Source of the DNA: Bacillus sp. AFS037270 | GTDB lineage: Bacteria > Bacillota > Bacilli > Bacillales_B > DSM-18226 | NCBI RefSeq assembly: GCF_002585305.1 | Contig: NZ_NUNF01000103.1 | Location: 1-32,113 of the forward strand | Direction: 5' to 3' | Length of the DNA stretch: 32,113 nt | Program-made: the position numbers and the translations under genes | Shown here: piece by piece, positions 7,947-16,279 of the stretch | How the letters are laid out: each line of letters opens with the position of its first letter | How positions within the stretch are numbered: position 1 is the stretch's first letter | The notes under the pieces: generated by a model | Databases searched by the model: none | What the model was told of the DNA's origin: nothing | What the model saw: the letters and a program-made list of their open reading frames with translations, nothing else

Positions 7947-9509
7947 ATGAATCTTTCAGCTCAGCTTCAAGAAACCGCCAAGAAATTTGCCGACAAACCA
8001 GCCTATTGTTTTATGGGGCAGCAGAGTACTTATGCAGAATTAGAAACTGCTATCCAAAAGTTTGCTTCTGGTTTAGAAAAAATGGGAATCAAGCAAGGAG
8101 ACCATATTGCCTTGTTATTGGGAAATACACCGCACTTTGTCATCAGCTTATATGGGGCATTACGGCTTGGGGTAATCGTTATTCCCGTTAATCCTATCTA
8201 CACCGCAGATGAAATTGGTTATATCTTAGATAATGGGGATGTAAAAGCGGTAGTTGCCCTTGATTTAGCATTACCACTTGCAGAAAAAATGCATACCTTA
8301 CTCCCAAATGTAGAGCGCTATATTTTGTGTGAAACAAAGCCCGATTGTCTCGTACAATCAGAACTAGAGAAATTGTCTGTTTGCTCTAAAATGAAATCGT
8401 TTACAGAAGTGATTGCCTCTGGTGAGCTATCATTCCAAGGTCCAGCTCTGAAGGAAGATGATGTGGCGATTATCCTTTATACCTCTGGGACAACAGGAAA
8501 ACCAAAGGGCGCTATGTTGACTCACAAAAATCTATTTAGTAACGCTAAAGATGTTGGCGATTACTTAAAAATGAATCAGGATGACAGAGTTGTCACGGTT
8601 CTTCCGATGTTTCACGTTTTTTGTTTGACTGTCTCCTTAAACGCCCCATTACTAAACGGAGCAACCTTATTAATTGCACCGAAATTTAGTCCAAAAGAAG
8701 TTTTCTCGTTAATAAAGGACCATAGGGCCACTGTCTTTGCAGGTGTGCCGACCATGTATAATTTCCTCTATCAATATCCTGATGGAGACCCTTATGATCT
8801 CCAATCCTTACGTTTATGTATTTCCGGTGGTGCCTCCCTGCCGGTTGCGTTATTAAAGAATTTTGAGAAAAAATTTAATGTGTTAATTTCAGAAGGGTAC
8901 GGATTATCGGAAGCATCACCGGTAACCTGCTTTAATCCGCTTGATCGTCCGCGCAAGCCTGGTTCGATTGGCACATCGATTCTCCGAGTGGAAAATAAAA
9001 TTGTCGACGAACTTGGGCAGGATGTTCCAATCGGTGGTGTTGGAGAGCTGATTGTTCGTGGGCCAAATGTGATGAAAGGGTATTATAAGATGCCAGAAGA
9101 AACACAAGTCACTATTCGGAACGGCTGGCTTCATACCGGTGATATGGCCAGAATGGATGAAGAAGGTTACTTTTATATTGTTGATCGGAAAAAGGATTTG
9201 ATTATTGTAGGCGGCTATAACGTTTATCCTCGCGAAGTAGAGGAAGTAATTTACAATCACCCGGAAGTGCTTGAGGTGGCCGTGGTGGGTATGCCGGATC
9301 CTAATCAAGGGGAAATGGTTACTGCTTATGTCGTCAGCAAAAGGCCTGGACTAACACGAGAACAGGTTCAAGAATATTGCAGAGAACACCTAGCCAAGTA
9401 TAAAGTGCCAACAACCATTGAATTCTTAGATGAACTTCCCAAGAATACAACTGGAAAAATACTTAGACGGGCTCTTAAATATCAAATCTCCCAAAAGGTG
9501 AATAATTAA
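7947..9509 (+). CDS. lcfB: Long-chain-fatty-acid--CoA ligase, LcfB (YhfL) type
   Basis: 520 residues of the ANL adenylate-forming superfamily. It converts fatty acid, ATP and CoA to acyl-CoA, the entry step of beta-oxidation. The phosphate-binding loop [10 protein letters not shown] is at residues 179-188, followed by GYGLSEASP, the GWLHTGD motif, the hinge [16 protein letters not shown] and the C-terminal catalytic lysine in [11 protein letters not shown]. The start is fixed by GGGGAGGG seven bases upstream. The FadR box in front and an enoyl-CoA hydratase behind fit induction by fatty acids. Length and position match B. subtilis YhfL/LcfB. Confidence 0.93.
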   Translation: MNLSAQLQETAKKFADKPAYCFMGQQSTYAELETAIQKFASGLEKMGIKQGDHIALLLGNTPHFVISLYGALRLGVIVIPVNPIYTADEIGYILDNGDVKAVVALDLALPLAEKMHTLLPNVERYILCETKPDCLVQSELEKLSVCSKMKSFTEVIASGELSFQGPALKEDDVAIILYTSGTTGKPKGAMLTHKNLFSNAKDVGDYLKMNQDDRVVTVLPMFHVFCLTVSLNAPLLNGATLLIAPKFSPKEVFSLIKDHRATVFAGVPTMYNFLYQYPDGDPYDLQSLRLCISGGASLPVALLKNFEKKFNVLISEGYGLSEASPVTCFNPLDRPRKPGSIGTSILRVENKIVDELGQDVPIGGVGELIVRGPNVMKGYYKMPEETQVTIRNGWLHTGDMARMDEEGYFYIVDRKKDLIIVGGYNVYPREVEEVIYNHPEVLEVAVVGMPDPNQGEMVTAYVVSKRPGLTREQVQEYCREHLAKYKVPTTIEFLDELPKNTTGKILRRALKYQISQKVNN

Positions 9510-9521
9510 AAATTTTCTTGT

Positions 9522-9548
9522 AAAGGCAGGCATTTTCCCTGCCTTTTT
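9522..9548 (+). terminator. Terminator after lcfB
   Basis: AAAGGCAGG / CCTGCCTTT stem, seven-base loop and T run. It separates lcfB from the enoyl-CoA hydratase, which therefore depends on read-through or its own promoter. Confidence 0.85.
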
Positions 9549-9578
9549 AGAATTCTCTTAATAAAGGGAGGGGTTAAA

Positions 9579-10355
9579 ATGGAGCAAGTTTTACTTGAGA
9601 TTCAAAATCATGTAGCAGTCATCACCACTAATCGTGCAGAAGCACTAAATGCTTTTGATTATAACACTTTACTGGAATTAAAACATAAAATAGAATCCAT
9701 CCGAGTTAATCAAGAGGTAAGGGCGGTTATTTTCACCGGCGCAGGGGAGAAAGCCTTTAGCGTAGGCGCAGACTTAAAAGAACGAAGGCATTTAACAGAG
9801 GAGCAAGTCAAACGAAATTTAAATAAAATCAATGAGGTTTTTACCGATATTGATCAGCTGCCCCAGCCCACGGTTGCAGCTATAAATGGCTTTGCATTCG
9901 GCGGAGGGATGGAACTTGCTTTAGCCTGTGATTTTCGGATTGCAGCTCATGATGCGGTAATGGGATTAACAGAAACGAGTCTAGCCATTATTCCGGGTGC
10001 TGGCGGCACACAGCGGCTTCCTAGACTTATTGGACAGGCAAAAGCTCTTGAACTCATCTTGACGGCAAGACGGCTTACAGCAAACGAAGCCAATCATTAT
10101 GGACTGCTTACAAGGGTTGTCAATCGGAGTAATTTGTTAAGTGAATGTTTTGCCTTTTGCTCACAGCTGCTAGCTAACGGACCAGTTGCTTTACAGCAGG
10201 CTAAGTTTGCGATAAAAAATGGTATGAATGCGGATTTGCATACTGGTCTGCAAATTGAGCGGAAGGCATATGAGATAACTCTCCCAACAGAGGACCGAAT
10301 TGAAGCATTACAAGCTTTTTCAGAAAAGAGAAAACCAAATTTTAAAGGGAAGTGA
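9579..10355 (+). CDS. Enoyl-CoA hydratase/isomerase (crotonase) family
   Basis: 258 residues, typical of single-domain crotonases, which hydrate trans-2-enoyl-CoA in beta-oxidation. Both catalytic glutamates are present with the canonical 20-residue spacing: Glu112 in FGGGMELALACDF and Glu132 in LTETSLAIIPGAGGTQRLP. The oxyanion-hole segments AFSVGADLKE and AINGFAFGGG are intact, so hydratase activity is more likely than a divergent crotonase reaction. A very strong site (AAAGGGAGGGG) precedes the ATG. Exact substrate unknown: a fatty enoyl-CoA or a branched-chain or methylglutaconyl type are all possible. Confidence 0.88.
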   Translation: MEQVLLEIQNHVAVITTNRAEALNAFDYNTLLELKHKIESIRVNQEVRAVIFTGAGEKAFSVGADLKERRHLTEEQVKRNLNKINEVFTDIDQLPQPTVAAINGFAFGGGMELALACDFRIAAHDAVMGLTETSLAIIPGAGGTQRLPRLIGQAKALELILTARRLTANEANHYGLLTRVVNRSNLLSECFAFCSQLLANGPVALQQAKFAIKNGMNADLHTGLQIERKAYEITLPTEDRIEALQAFSEKRKPNFKGK

Positions 10356-10383
10356 CATGGTGCCTGGCACCATGTTTTTTTTT
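10356..10383 (+). terminator. Terminator after the enoyl-CoA hydratase
   Basis: CATGGTGCC / GGCACCATG nearly perfect palindrome followed by nine or more T residues, starting at the base after the stop codon. Copy 3 of the dispersed repeat follows immediately. Confidence 0.9.
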
Positions 10384-10441
10384 GAGATAAGAAAGTAAAG
10401 TTTTTGACTTTGAGAATTGTCTAGCTCCAGCGCTTTTCTTA
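10384..10441 (+). repeat. Dispersed intergenic repeat, copy 3 (internally deleted mini form)
   Basis: The left arm (GATAAGAAAGTA, then GAGAATTGTCTAGCTCCAG) is joined directly to the right-end tail CGCTTTTCTTA, so the roughly 90-base centre found in copy 4 is missing. It begins at the T run of the preceding terminator. Confidence 0.75.
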
Positions 10442-10457
10442 TTCCGTTCTGAATAAA

Positions 10458-10470
10458 AGTTTGCTAAAAT
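10458..10470 (+). promoter_or_regulatory. Candidate extended -10 promoter for azlCD
   Basis: TGCTAAAAT (TG-N-TAAAAT) about 40 bases before the azlC start. The -35 region (TTCCGT near 10442) is poor, which an extended -10 can tolerate. Confidence 0.35.
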
Positions 10471-10510
10471 TTATGTTTATGAAGTTTAGAAATAAAGGGG
10501 GGAAATCAGG

Positions 10511-11242
10511 ATGGCTGATTTTGCAATAGGGAGAGAATCATCAGAATTTAAGAAGGGTATTCAGGCTGGTGTAAGCATCGGGATTGGTTATTTTCCGATT
10601 GCCTTGACATTTGGTCTCCTTGCTAAAACATCAGGTCTGTCCATTTATGAAACCGTTCTGATGAGCTTAATTGTGTTTGCGGGTGCTGCACAATATATTT
10701 CGTTAAGTCTTATTGCTTACGGAACAGGAATTTTTGAGATTATTTTAACAACCTTTATTGTAAACATACGCCACTTTTTAATGTCTGCCACATTAAATGA
10801 GAAGGTGGAAGAGGACCACCTTCTTAACAAACTGGTCTATGCTTTTGGAATTACGGATGAGACCTTTTCGGTTGCAGCAACAAGAGGAAATTCAGTGACA
10901 ACAGGGTATATGTTTGGAATCATTTCTGTCTCCTATTCTAGCTGGGTTGTCTTTTCAGGGGTTGGCCATTTAATTGGTGCCAGTCTTCCGCAAACACTAC
11001 AGGATAGTATGGGAGTAGCACTTTATGCCATGTTTATCGGGCTTCTTGTTCCATCCATGAAAAAAAGTGCGAAGGTTATTTTTTTGGCAGTGCTAGGGGC
11101 AGTGTTTAATTCCATTTTTACCCTAAGCCACATCATGGCACAGGGATGGTCAATTGTAAGTGCAACCCTACTGTCTGCCATTATCATGGAGATTGTTGAG
11201 GTCCTTAAAAGTAAGCATCGGGGGGTTCAGAATGAAGAGTGA
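10511..11242 (+). CDS. azlC: AzlC family branched-chain amino acid exporter, large subunit
   Basis: 243-residue membrane protein with several hydrophobic segments and the AzlC/YgaZ signatures GYFPIALTFGLLA (about residues 26-38), FAGAAQYISL (near residue 60), NIRHFLMS and FGITDETFSV. AzlC with the small AzlD partner exports branched-chain amino acids and analogues such as azaleucine. The start is set by AAAGGGGGG. azlD overlaps its 3' end by 11 bases, which points to translational coupling. Substrate range within the family varies. Confidence 0.92.
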   Translation: MADFAIGRESSEFKKGIQAGVSIGIGYFPIALTFGLLAKTSGLSIYETVLMSLIVFAGAAQYISLSLIAYGTGIFEIILTTFIVNIRHFLMSATLNEKVEEDHLLNKLVYAFGITDETFSVAATRGNSVTTGYMFGIISVSYSSWVVFSGVGHLIGASLPQTLQDSMGVALYAMFIGLLVPSMKKSAKVIFLAVLGAVFNSIFTLSHIMAQGWSIVSATLLSAIIMEIVEVLKSKHRGVQNEE

Positions 11243-11540
11243 AATATTATGGATGATCATAGGAATGGGATTGGTTACATATATTCCGCGGATGCTTCCG
11301 TTTCTCCTCTTTAAAGGGAAGGAACTTCCGCCATTTCTTCAAGGGGTACTAAAAAATGTTCCTTATGCCACCCTCGGTGCGCTTATTTTTCCAGCTATTG
11401 TCTTTATTCAAGACGACGACATTTGGTATGGGGTTCTGGGAGCAGCCGCTGCTTTTATCACTGCGTTTTTAGGAGCCAATGTAATAGTGGTCGTCCTAGG
11501 CTCGATTGCTGTCCTTGCCCTATACTCTTATCTTCTGTAG
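11232..11540 (+). CDS. azlD: AzlD family branched-chain amino acid exporter, small subunit
   Basis: 102-residue protein with three or four membrane helices and the family motif TYIPRMLPFLLFKGKELPPF near residue 16. It forms the exporter with AzlC. I take the ATG at 11232, preceded by GGGGGG and overlapping the last codons of azlC; this gives a normal AzlD N-terminus. A terminator overlaps its stop. Confidence 0.9.
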   Translation: MKSEILWMIIGMGLVTYIPRMLPFLLFKGKELPPFLQGVLKNVPYATLGALIFPAIVFIQDDDIWYGVLGAAAAFITAFLGANVIVVVLGSIAVLALYSYLL

Positions 11541-11565
11541 CCAGTAATAAGACTGGCTTTTCGTT
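11539..11565 (+). terminator. Terminator after azlCD
   Basis: AGCCAGT / ACTGGCT stem with a six-base loop and T-rich tail; the stem begins within the azlD stop codon. Confidence 0.75.
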
Positions 11566-11637
11566 TTCTTAGTTCTAAATCCTCCTTTTTAAACTAAACT
11601 AAGTATAGAGAGGTTGTACAAAAAGGGGGACAAAATC

Positions 11638-12909
11638 ATGGTACGGAAAATGGGGGTCTATGCGGTTTTGGCCTTTTGTTTATATGGTTTGTTTATTTAT
11701 TGGTATTTATTTCATTTTGCTAATACCTCATTACCATTTGAATTCCAAGGCTCCAAAGCAGACCCATCAACTTTCCTTAATGGAAGGGAGTTAGACTTAA
11801 GCGAAGAGTATTCAAAGATTAGAAATTTATTGTTTTTTTTATCGACTCCATTTGAATGGCTTTTCTATTTTCTTATCCTGCTATTTGGGTTTTCAAAGGC
11901 CTTTAAGCGTTGGGCAGATCAGTCAGCAAAGTATAAGGTATTGCGAATGCCAATTTATTTAATTTGGCTATCCTTTTTTGCATTTGTGGCCACCTTTCCT
12001 TTGAATTATATCAGCTATTCATTATCTCGGACCTATCATATTTCAACCCAGACATTTGCTTCCTGGATGAAAGATGAATTAATTGACTTCTGGATCAACT
12101 ATGGTACCTGGCTGATTATTGTTCCAGTTCTCTACTGGCTAATGAAGAAAAGCCAAAAGCGCTGGTGGCTCTATGGCTGGCTGTTATCTGTACCTTTTAC
12201 ATTATTTATGATGTTCTTGCAGCCGGTTGTGATTGACCCGTTATACAATGATTTTTATCCTTTGAAAAACAAAGAATTGGAAACAAAGATTTTAGTATTG
12301 GCAGAGAAAGCAGATATCCCGGCACAGCATGTTTTTGAGGTTAACATGGCGGATAAGACCAACGCGTTAAACGCTTATGTAAGCGGGATTGGTTCAAATG
12401 CTAGGATTGTCCTTTGGGATACCACATTAAACAGGTTAAATGATGCCCAAATTTTATTTATCATGGCTCATGAAATTTGCCATTACGTTGAAAAACATAT
12501 TTATTTTGGGATAGCTGGTTACTTACTGCTCTCACTACTTGGACTTTATCTAACTTACAAAATTATGAACTGGGCTGTAAGAAAATGGGGCAAGGAACTG
12601 AAAATAGATGATGTAAGAGATATTCGCTCCTTGCCGTTATTTTTTATGATTTTATCCTTGCTATTATTTTCTGCGAGTCCACTGACTAATCTTGCTTCAC
12701 GTTATGAGGAAACGCGTGCGGATAAGTATGCAATTGAAATGACCAAAAATCCGGAGGCTGCCATTAGCTCCTTCCAAGAATTAACCCGGTCTGGATTAAG
12801 TGAGGTAAACCCGCCATTACTAGTAAAAATATTCCGGTATACCCATCCATCGATGCTAGATCGAATTTCCATGCTTGAGCAATATGAAATTAAGCATCGT
12901 AATCAATAG
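11638..12909 (+). CDS. Membrane M48 family zinc peptidase, YhfN-like (CAAX protease/Ste24 type)
   Basis: 423-residue multi-pass membrane metallopeptidase. The zinc motif HEICH is at residues 278-282 and the third ligand is Glu358 within SRYEETRAD, the SRxxExxAD pattern of the family. At least six hydrophobic segments flank the catalytic domain. In B. subtilis the syntenic yhfN encodes a protein of almost this length; the bacterial substrates are not established. The ATG at 11638 follows AAGGGGGA; a TTG eight codons upstream has no site of its own. Confidence 0.9.
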   Translation: MVRKMGVYAVLAFCLYGLFIYWYLFHFANTSLPFEFQGSKADPSTFLNGRELDLSEEYSKIRNLLFFLSTPFEWLFYFLILLFGFSKAFKRWADQSAKYKVLRMPIYLIWLSFFAFVATFPLNYISYSLSRTYHISTQTFASWMKDELIDFWINYGTWLIIVPVLYWLMKKSQKRWWLYGWLLSVPFTLFMMFLQPVVIDPLYNDFYPLKNKELETKILVLAEKADIPAQHVFEVNMADKTNALNAYVSGIGSNARIVLWDTTLNRLNDAQILFIMAHEICHYVEKHIYFGIAGYLLLSLLGLYLTYKIMNWAVRKWGKELKIDDVRDIRSLPLFFMILSLLLFSASPLTNLASRYEETRADKYAIEMTKNPEAAISSFQELTRSGLSEVNPPLLVKIFRYTHPSMLDRISMLEQYEIKHRNQ

Positions 12910-12923
12910 TATGAGAGCATTTT

Positions 12924-12954
12924 AAGGCCAAGGATTTTTATCCCTGGCCTTTTC
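12924..12954 (+). terminator. Terminator after the M48 peptidase gene
   Basis: AAGGCCA..GGAT / ATCC..TGGCCTT stem followed by TTTC. Confidence 0.8.
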
Positions 12955-12992
12955 TAACGGGAGCTGGAGCCATTAAGTGTTACAAAATAAAA

Positions 12993-13015
12993 AACCGCCG
13001 TTGATAACGGCGGTT
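12993..13015 (-). terminator. Terminator of the IDEAL-domain gene
   Basis: Perfect ten-base-pair stem AACCGCCGTT / AACGGCGGTT with a three-base loop, followed on the minus strand by TTTTATTTTG. Confidence 0.85.
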
Positions 13016-13021
13016 AACATT

Positions 13022-13258
13022 TTAGGTTCCGAATCGTTTGTTAATCTTCTTTAGCTCAATTGAAAGTAGCTGAAAGGTCTTTTTATCACGAGTATCAATG
13101 GCTTTGTCAATTTTTTGCAGAAGCTTTTCTTTTTCCACATTTAACTGGATTTCCGACAACAGCATCTCGATGTATAAATCTTGGACGAAGTTCTCTTTCA
13201 TACGGGTTCGTTTCATGGCACCAATTTTCATTAATTCTTGGTATGATTTATCGTTCAT
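13022..13258 (-). CDS. IDEAL-domain protein, YhzC-like
   Basis: 78-residue protein. The C-terminal half (LYIEMLLSEIQLNVEKEKLLQKIDKAIDTRDKKTFQLLS is the relevant region, residues about 28-66) fits the IDEAL domain, a short helical motif of Bacillales proteins with no known enzymatic role. I start at the ATG at 13258, which has AGAGGTGA at correct spacing; the upstream GTG lies inside that site. It is divergent from comK and shares its 190-base upstream region, as I recall for yhzC-comK in B. subtilis. It has a strong promoter and terminator of its own, so it is a monocistronic gene. Confidence 0.85.
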   Translation of the reverse strand: MNDKSYQELMKIGAMKRTRMKENFVQDLYIEMLLSEIQLNVEKEKLLQKIDKAIDTRDKKTFQLLSIELKKINKRFGT

Positions 13259-13283
13259 GAAAATCACCTCTGAGCTTTTTTAA

Positions 13284-13312
13284 AGTATATGGTCTTTTTG
13301 TTATAATATCAA
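13284..13312 (-). promoter_or_regulatory. Sigma-A promoter of the IDEAL-domain gene
   Basis: On the minus strand: TTGATA (13312-13307), 17-base spacer, TATACT (13289-13284). The predicted start is about 20 bases before the ATG. Confidence 0.78.
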
Positions 13313-13450
13313 TACTTTTTAAAATTTTCTAATAGTTTTGTTCTTGACAAATAGTTGTGAATATTTTCTGAACAATACAAAGAAAGTAAGGGAGTTAAAA
13401 GTAAAAAGTGGTAAGATATGGTGGATAAATGTAACAAAAGGAGTGGGATT

Positions 13451-14008
13451 TTGACACACAATCAAACCGGAGATTATATAGTGAATTCCTGTACCATGTA
13501 TATAAAACCAGAAGAGTATGGAAATAAAGTATTTTCACTCATTGGTGAAATCGAAGATGAAATCCTATCTCCGCTTAAACCATTCAGTATTATTCAAAAA
13601 AGCTGTGCTTATTATGGTGTCGATTATGAAGGCAGAAGGAAAGGGACACGGCTATTGATTGATTACTCACGTAAGCTTCCGATTCTAATTGAACCCATTA
13701 ACAATATCTATACATTCTGTACCGCTTCCCCTGAGAGCCCTAAATGTATCTGGTTCTTCGCAGAACATATCAAAGATTATCGCCGTGTTTCCGCACGGGA
13801 AACATTGGTCATTTTCCGCAATAATCAATCACATATTTTCCCTGTTTCCTATAATACATTCAATACCCAAATGTTACGGACTTCTCACTTACAAATGAAG
13901 TTAATGCAAAGAGTAGAGTTTAGTCAGAAAAAATTAGCTTTTTTACTTCATGGTTCCAAGCCTTCAAAGGCATCAGAGAGTCATGAGCTTTATTTGAATA
14001 AGAAATAA
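13451..14008 (+). CDS. comK: Competence transcription factor ComK
   Basis: Master activator of DNA uptake genes, binding the minor groove at AT-rich K-boxes. The protein is 185 residues from the TTG at 13451 (B. subtilis 192). Family segments include IIQKSCAYYGVDYEGRRKGT (about 48-67), PILIEPINNIYTFCTASPESPKCIWF (about residues 77-102), PVSYNTFNTQMLRTSHL and a basic C-terminal part. I choose the TTG because AAAGGAG lies seven to eight bases before it and the resulting N-terminus is family-like. The ATG at 13418 has only a poor site and adds 11 unusual residues. No convincing AAAAN5TTTT box was found upstream, so autoregulation is not evident from sequence. Convergent with yhjD, six bases apart. 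Confidence 0.92.
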   Translation: MTHNQTGDYIVNSCTMYIKPEEYGNKVFSLIGEIEDEILSPLKPFSIIQKSCAYYGVDYEGRRKGTRLLIDYSRKLPILIEPINNIYTFCTASPESPKCIWFFAEHIKDYRRVSARETLVIFRNNQSHIFPVSYNTFNTQMLRTSHLQMKLMQRVEFSQKKLAFLLHGSKPSKASESHELYLNKK

Positions 14009-14014
14009 GAGCTA

Positions 14015-14377
14015 TTACGATAGGTGTTTTTTTGATAAGTATGTTTCTAATAATTCTTGGACTTTGTTTCGAATTCTTGGATTAAAATAATTATGATTTT
14101 CTTCGTAGCCTTTATAGATAAACATATACATTGTAAAAGCATCATCCCGTTTTGTTTCAATTACCTGAAGTTTATTCTTCATCATGTATTGTCTAACTTC
14201 AGCTAACTCCCGTTGAATTTCCTTCATGGTTTCTTCAATTAAATTCAAATAGGGCTTCTTTAATTTAAAAGGGCTGTTTGTTACTACGGATAAATCACGG
14301 TTAAGGATTATAAGTACCATTGGTAAATAAATGGCCTTTTCCATGATGTCACGCTCATCCTCCGGAATTCTGGTCAT
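14015..14377 (-). CDS. yhjD: YhjD-like conserved protein
   Basis: 120-residue soluble protein, the same length I recall for B. subtilis YhjD, which lies near comK. Visible features are IYLPMVLIILNRDLSVV (residues 17-33), a charged helix EETMKEIQRELAEVRQYM (about 48-65) and a basic C-terminus. No catalytic motif is recognised and the function is unknown. AAAGGTGA precedes the ATG at good spacing. It converges on comK with only six bases between the stops and no obvious terminator there, so transcripts may overlap. Confidence 0.8.
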   Translation of the reverse strand: MTRIPEDERDIMEKAIYLPMVLIILNRDLSVVTNSPFKLKKPYLNLIEETMKEIQRELAEVRQYMMKNKLQVIETKRDDAFTMYMFIYKGYEENHNYFNPRIRNKVQELLETYLSKKHLS

Positions 14378-14471
14378 CTCATCTTCACCTTTCTTTTTAA
14401 AAAAACGAACAAGTGTTCTTTAATAATTTTAACAAAAACAGACCAAAAAATGCAATAGGAGATTAATTTAT

Positions 14472-14497
14472 GAAAGCTTGTCATAGGACGAGCTTTC
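14472..14497 (+). terminator. Orphan terminator-like hairpin between yhjD and the LCP gene
   Basis: GAAAGCTTGTC / GACGAGCTTTC stem (one mismatch) followed by TTTGTT. No gene on the plus strand ends upstream of it. The rest of the 270-base gap is AT-rich with no clear gene. Confidence 0.5.
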
Positions 14498-14647
14498 TTT
14501 GTTGCAAAAATAGGGAAAGATATGAGAAAGTTTTTAGTAATAGAAGGATATTTAATAGGGGAAAATGAATTAACATGATGAAACTAAAAAAGACATCGTC
14601 ATATAAAAGTTGAAGGGAAATAACTTGGACGAATGGGTGATAAACAA

Positions 14648-15586
14648 ATGAGAGCTGATCGACATCAGAAAAAGAGAAGGAAAAGATGGCCGTCCATTTT
14701 ACTTGTGTGCCTGCTGTTAATTGGTGGAGTAACAGGATATGCTTATTATCAATATAAACAAGGCGTTAATCAATCATTGAAAGACATTAATACAGATCAA
14801 AAAGAAGCTAATGTGGTTTATGATTTTAAAGGGCAGAAAGATCAATATGGTGATACAAACGTGCTGCTGCTTGGAAGTGATGCAAGGGGAAACGAAAAAT
14901 CGCGCGCTGATACCATTATGATTTTACATTATAACCAAGATAAAGGGACCTTTAAGCTAACATCAATTATGCGGGATAGCTATGTAGCCATTCCAGGTCA
15001 TGCCAAACATAAAATTAACTCTGCTTTCGCACGCGGAGGCCCAGAGTTAATGAGACAAACTATTAAGCAGAATTTTGATATTGATTTACAATACTACGCT
15101 ATTGTTAATTTTCAAGGGTTTGTCCAGCTTATTGATGAAGTTTTTCCCAATGGTGTAGAGATTAATGTTGAAAAAGAAATGTCAGAGTATGTGGACACAC
15201 CATTAGAGCCTGGTCTTCAAAGACTAAATGGCGCTCAAATGCTAAGCTACGTTCGTTTTCGTCATGATGCTGTTGGTGACTTTGGACGTGTCGAACGACA
15301 ACAAAAAGCGATTCAGGCTATAAAGGATCAACTGAGTGGAATTCAAACGATTGCGAAACTCCCAAAACTAATTGGTGTCGTTACACCGTATATAAACACC
15401 AATATGGCAACCACTGATGGGTTATTTATGGGTAAAGAATTCCTTTCAAACAAACAAAATATTGAGACCCTTCGGATTCCGATTGATAATAGCTTTACAG
15501 ATCAACGGATAAGTGGAGAAGGAGCGGTCCTTGATATTGACGTAGAGAAAAATAAAGAGGCTCTCCATCAATTTATAACAAAGTAA
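14648..15586 (+). CDS. LytR-CpsA-Psr (LCP) family cell-wall polymer ligase
   Basis: 312-residue signal-anchored protein: a basic N-terminus (RHQKKRRKR), one membrane helix (PSILLVCLLLIGGVTGYAYY, about residues 16-35), then an extracellular LCP domain. LCP signatures are NVLLLGSDARG with a following arginine-aspartate (SRADTIMIL), SIMRDSYVAIPG, KINSAFARGG and LSYVRFRHDAVGDFGRVERQQ. LCP enzymes transfer undecaprenyl-linked polymers such as teichoic acids to peptidoglycan. The ATG at 14648 has GGGTGAT six bases upstream; the ATG at 14633 has its nearest site too far away. The adjacent genes for membrane and secretion proteins fit an envelope cluster. Which TagT/U/V paralogue it matches is unclear. 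Confidence 0.92.
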   Translation: MRADRHQKKRRKRWPSILLVCLLLIGGVTGYAYYQYKQGVNQSLKDINTDQKEANVVYDFKGQKDQYGDTNVLLLGSDARGNEKSRADTIMILHYNQDKGTFKLTSIMRDSYVAIPGHAKHKINSAFARGGPELMRQTIKQNFDIDLQYYAIVNFQGFVQLIDEVFPNGVEINVEKEMSEYVDTPLEPGLQRLNGAQMLSYVRFRHDAVGDFGRVERQQKAIQAIKDQLSGIQTIAKLPKLIGVVTPYINTNMATTDGLFMGKEFLSNKQNIETLRIPIDNSFTDQRISGEGAVLDIDVEKNKEALHQFITK

Positions 15587-15613
15587 GATAGATAAAATAA
15601 AGGAGAAAGCAGG

Positions 15614-16279
15614 ATGGACTTCGAATCACTTAAAGCTTGGTTTACACTTGAACATATTATGAGCCTCATACAAGAGTATCGGGCTCTTGGACCGATACCA
15701 GGCATCTTGTTGATTATTGTGGAAGCATTTTTACCGTTTCTCCCTTTATTTGTGTTTGTAATGGCAAATGCTAATGCCTTTGGCTTATGGTTCGGATTTT
15801 TGTATTCTTGGCTTGGGGCATGTTTAGGTGCAATGCTTGTTTTTTTTCTAATTAGAAAGTATGGGCAAAAACGGTTATTATCGTTTTTGCCCAAGCATCC
15901 AAAAGTCCGCAAACTTATGGATTGGGTAGAGAGTCATGGGTTTAGCCCGCTGTTTTTACTATTATGTTTTCCATTTACCCCATCAGCAGTTGTGAACATT
16001 GTTGCTGGTCTTTCGAGAATTAGCTTTGCTCAGTACATGCTGGCAGTGTGTATTGGGAAAATGGTGATGATTTTTACAATTAGCTTTATCGGTTATGATC
16101 TTCATTCATTGATAACTAAACCTCTTCGGACGGTCATTGTTTTGCTTGTTATTTTTATTCTTTGGTTAGTAGGGAAAAGAATTGAAATTAGAATGAATAA
16201 GCGTTTGGAAATTGACCATAATGGAGAAATAGATAGAAAGAAAGAAAAGGAGAAACGGAGGAGTGTCAATGAAGATTGA
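15614..16279 (+). CDS. yhjE: TVP38/TMEM64 (DedA/VTT-type) membrane protein, YhjE-like
   Basis: 221-residue inner-membrane protein with five or six hydrophobic segments. The VTT-domain features are the re-entrant PGILLIIVEAFLPFLPLFVFVMANA region (about residues 30-54), GACLGAMLVFFLIRKYG and the conserved FPFTPSAVVNIVAGLSRISF. Proteins of this superfamily act as lipid scramblases or flippases, including for undecaprenyl phosphate in DedA relatives; the role of YhjE itself is not established. The tail is highly charged. The start follows AAAGGAG. The signal peptidase gene overlaps its end by 11 bases, as in the yhjE-sipV pair of B. subtilis. Confidence 0.88.
   Translation: MDFESLKAWFTLEHIMSLIQEYRALGPIPGILLIIVEAFLPFLPLFVFVMANANAFGLWFGFLYSWLGACLGAMLVFFLIRKYGQKRLLSFLPKHPKVRKLMDWVESHGFSPLFLLLCFPFTPSAVVNIVAGLSRISFAQYMLAVCIGKMVMIFTISFIGYDLHSLITKPLRTVIVLLVIFILWLVGKRIEIRMNKRLEIDHNGEIDRKKEKEKRRSVNED

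Noticed and set aside
7919..8191. 90-codon frame overlapping the lcfB start in another frame
   Set aside because: It begins in the FadR box, and the lcfB frame has the proper ribosome site and family N-terminus.
8916..9308. 130-codon frame antisense to lcfB
   Set aside because: Shadow of the conserved adenylation domain; no ribosome site or plausible protein features.
10356..10441. CRISPR or tandem repeat array
   Set aside because: The repeated units are dispersed across kilobases, differ in length and lack regular spacers.
12955..12985. Possible inverted remnant of the dispersed repeat (GGGAGCTGGAGCC)
   Set aside because: Only about a dozen bases resemble the complement of the left arm; too short to separate from chance.
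13319..13340. ComK K-box (AAAAN5TTTT) in the comK promoter region
   Set aside because: The A and T tracts are present but not at the required five-base spacing.
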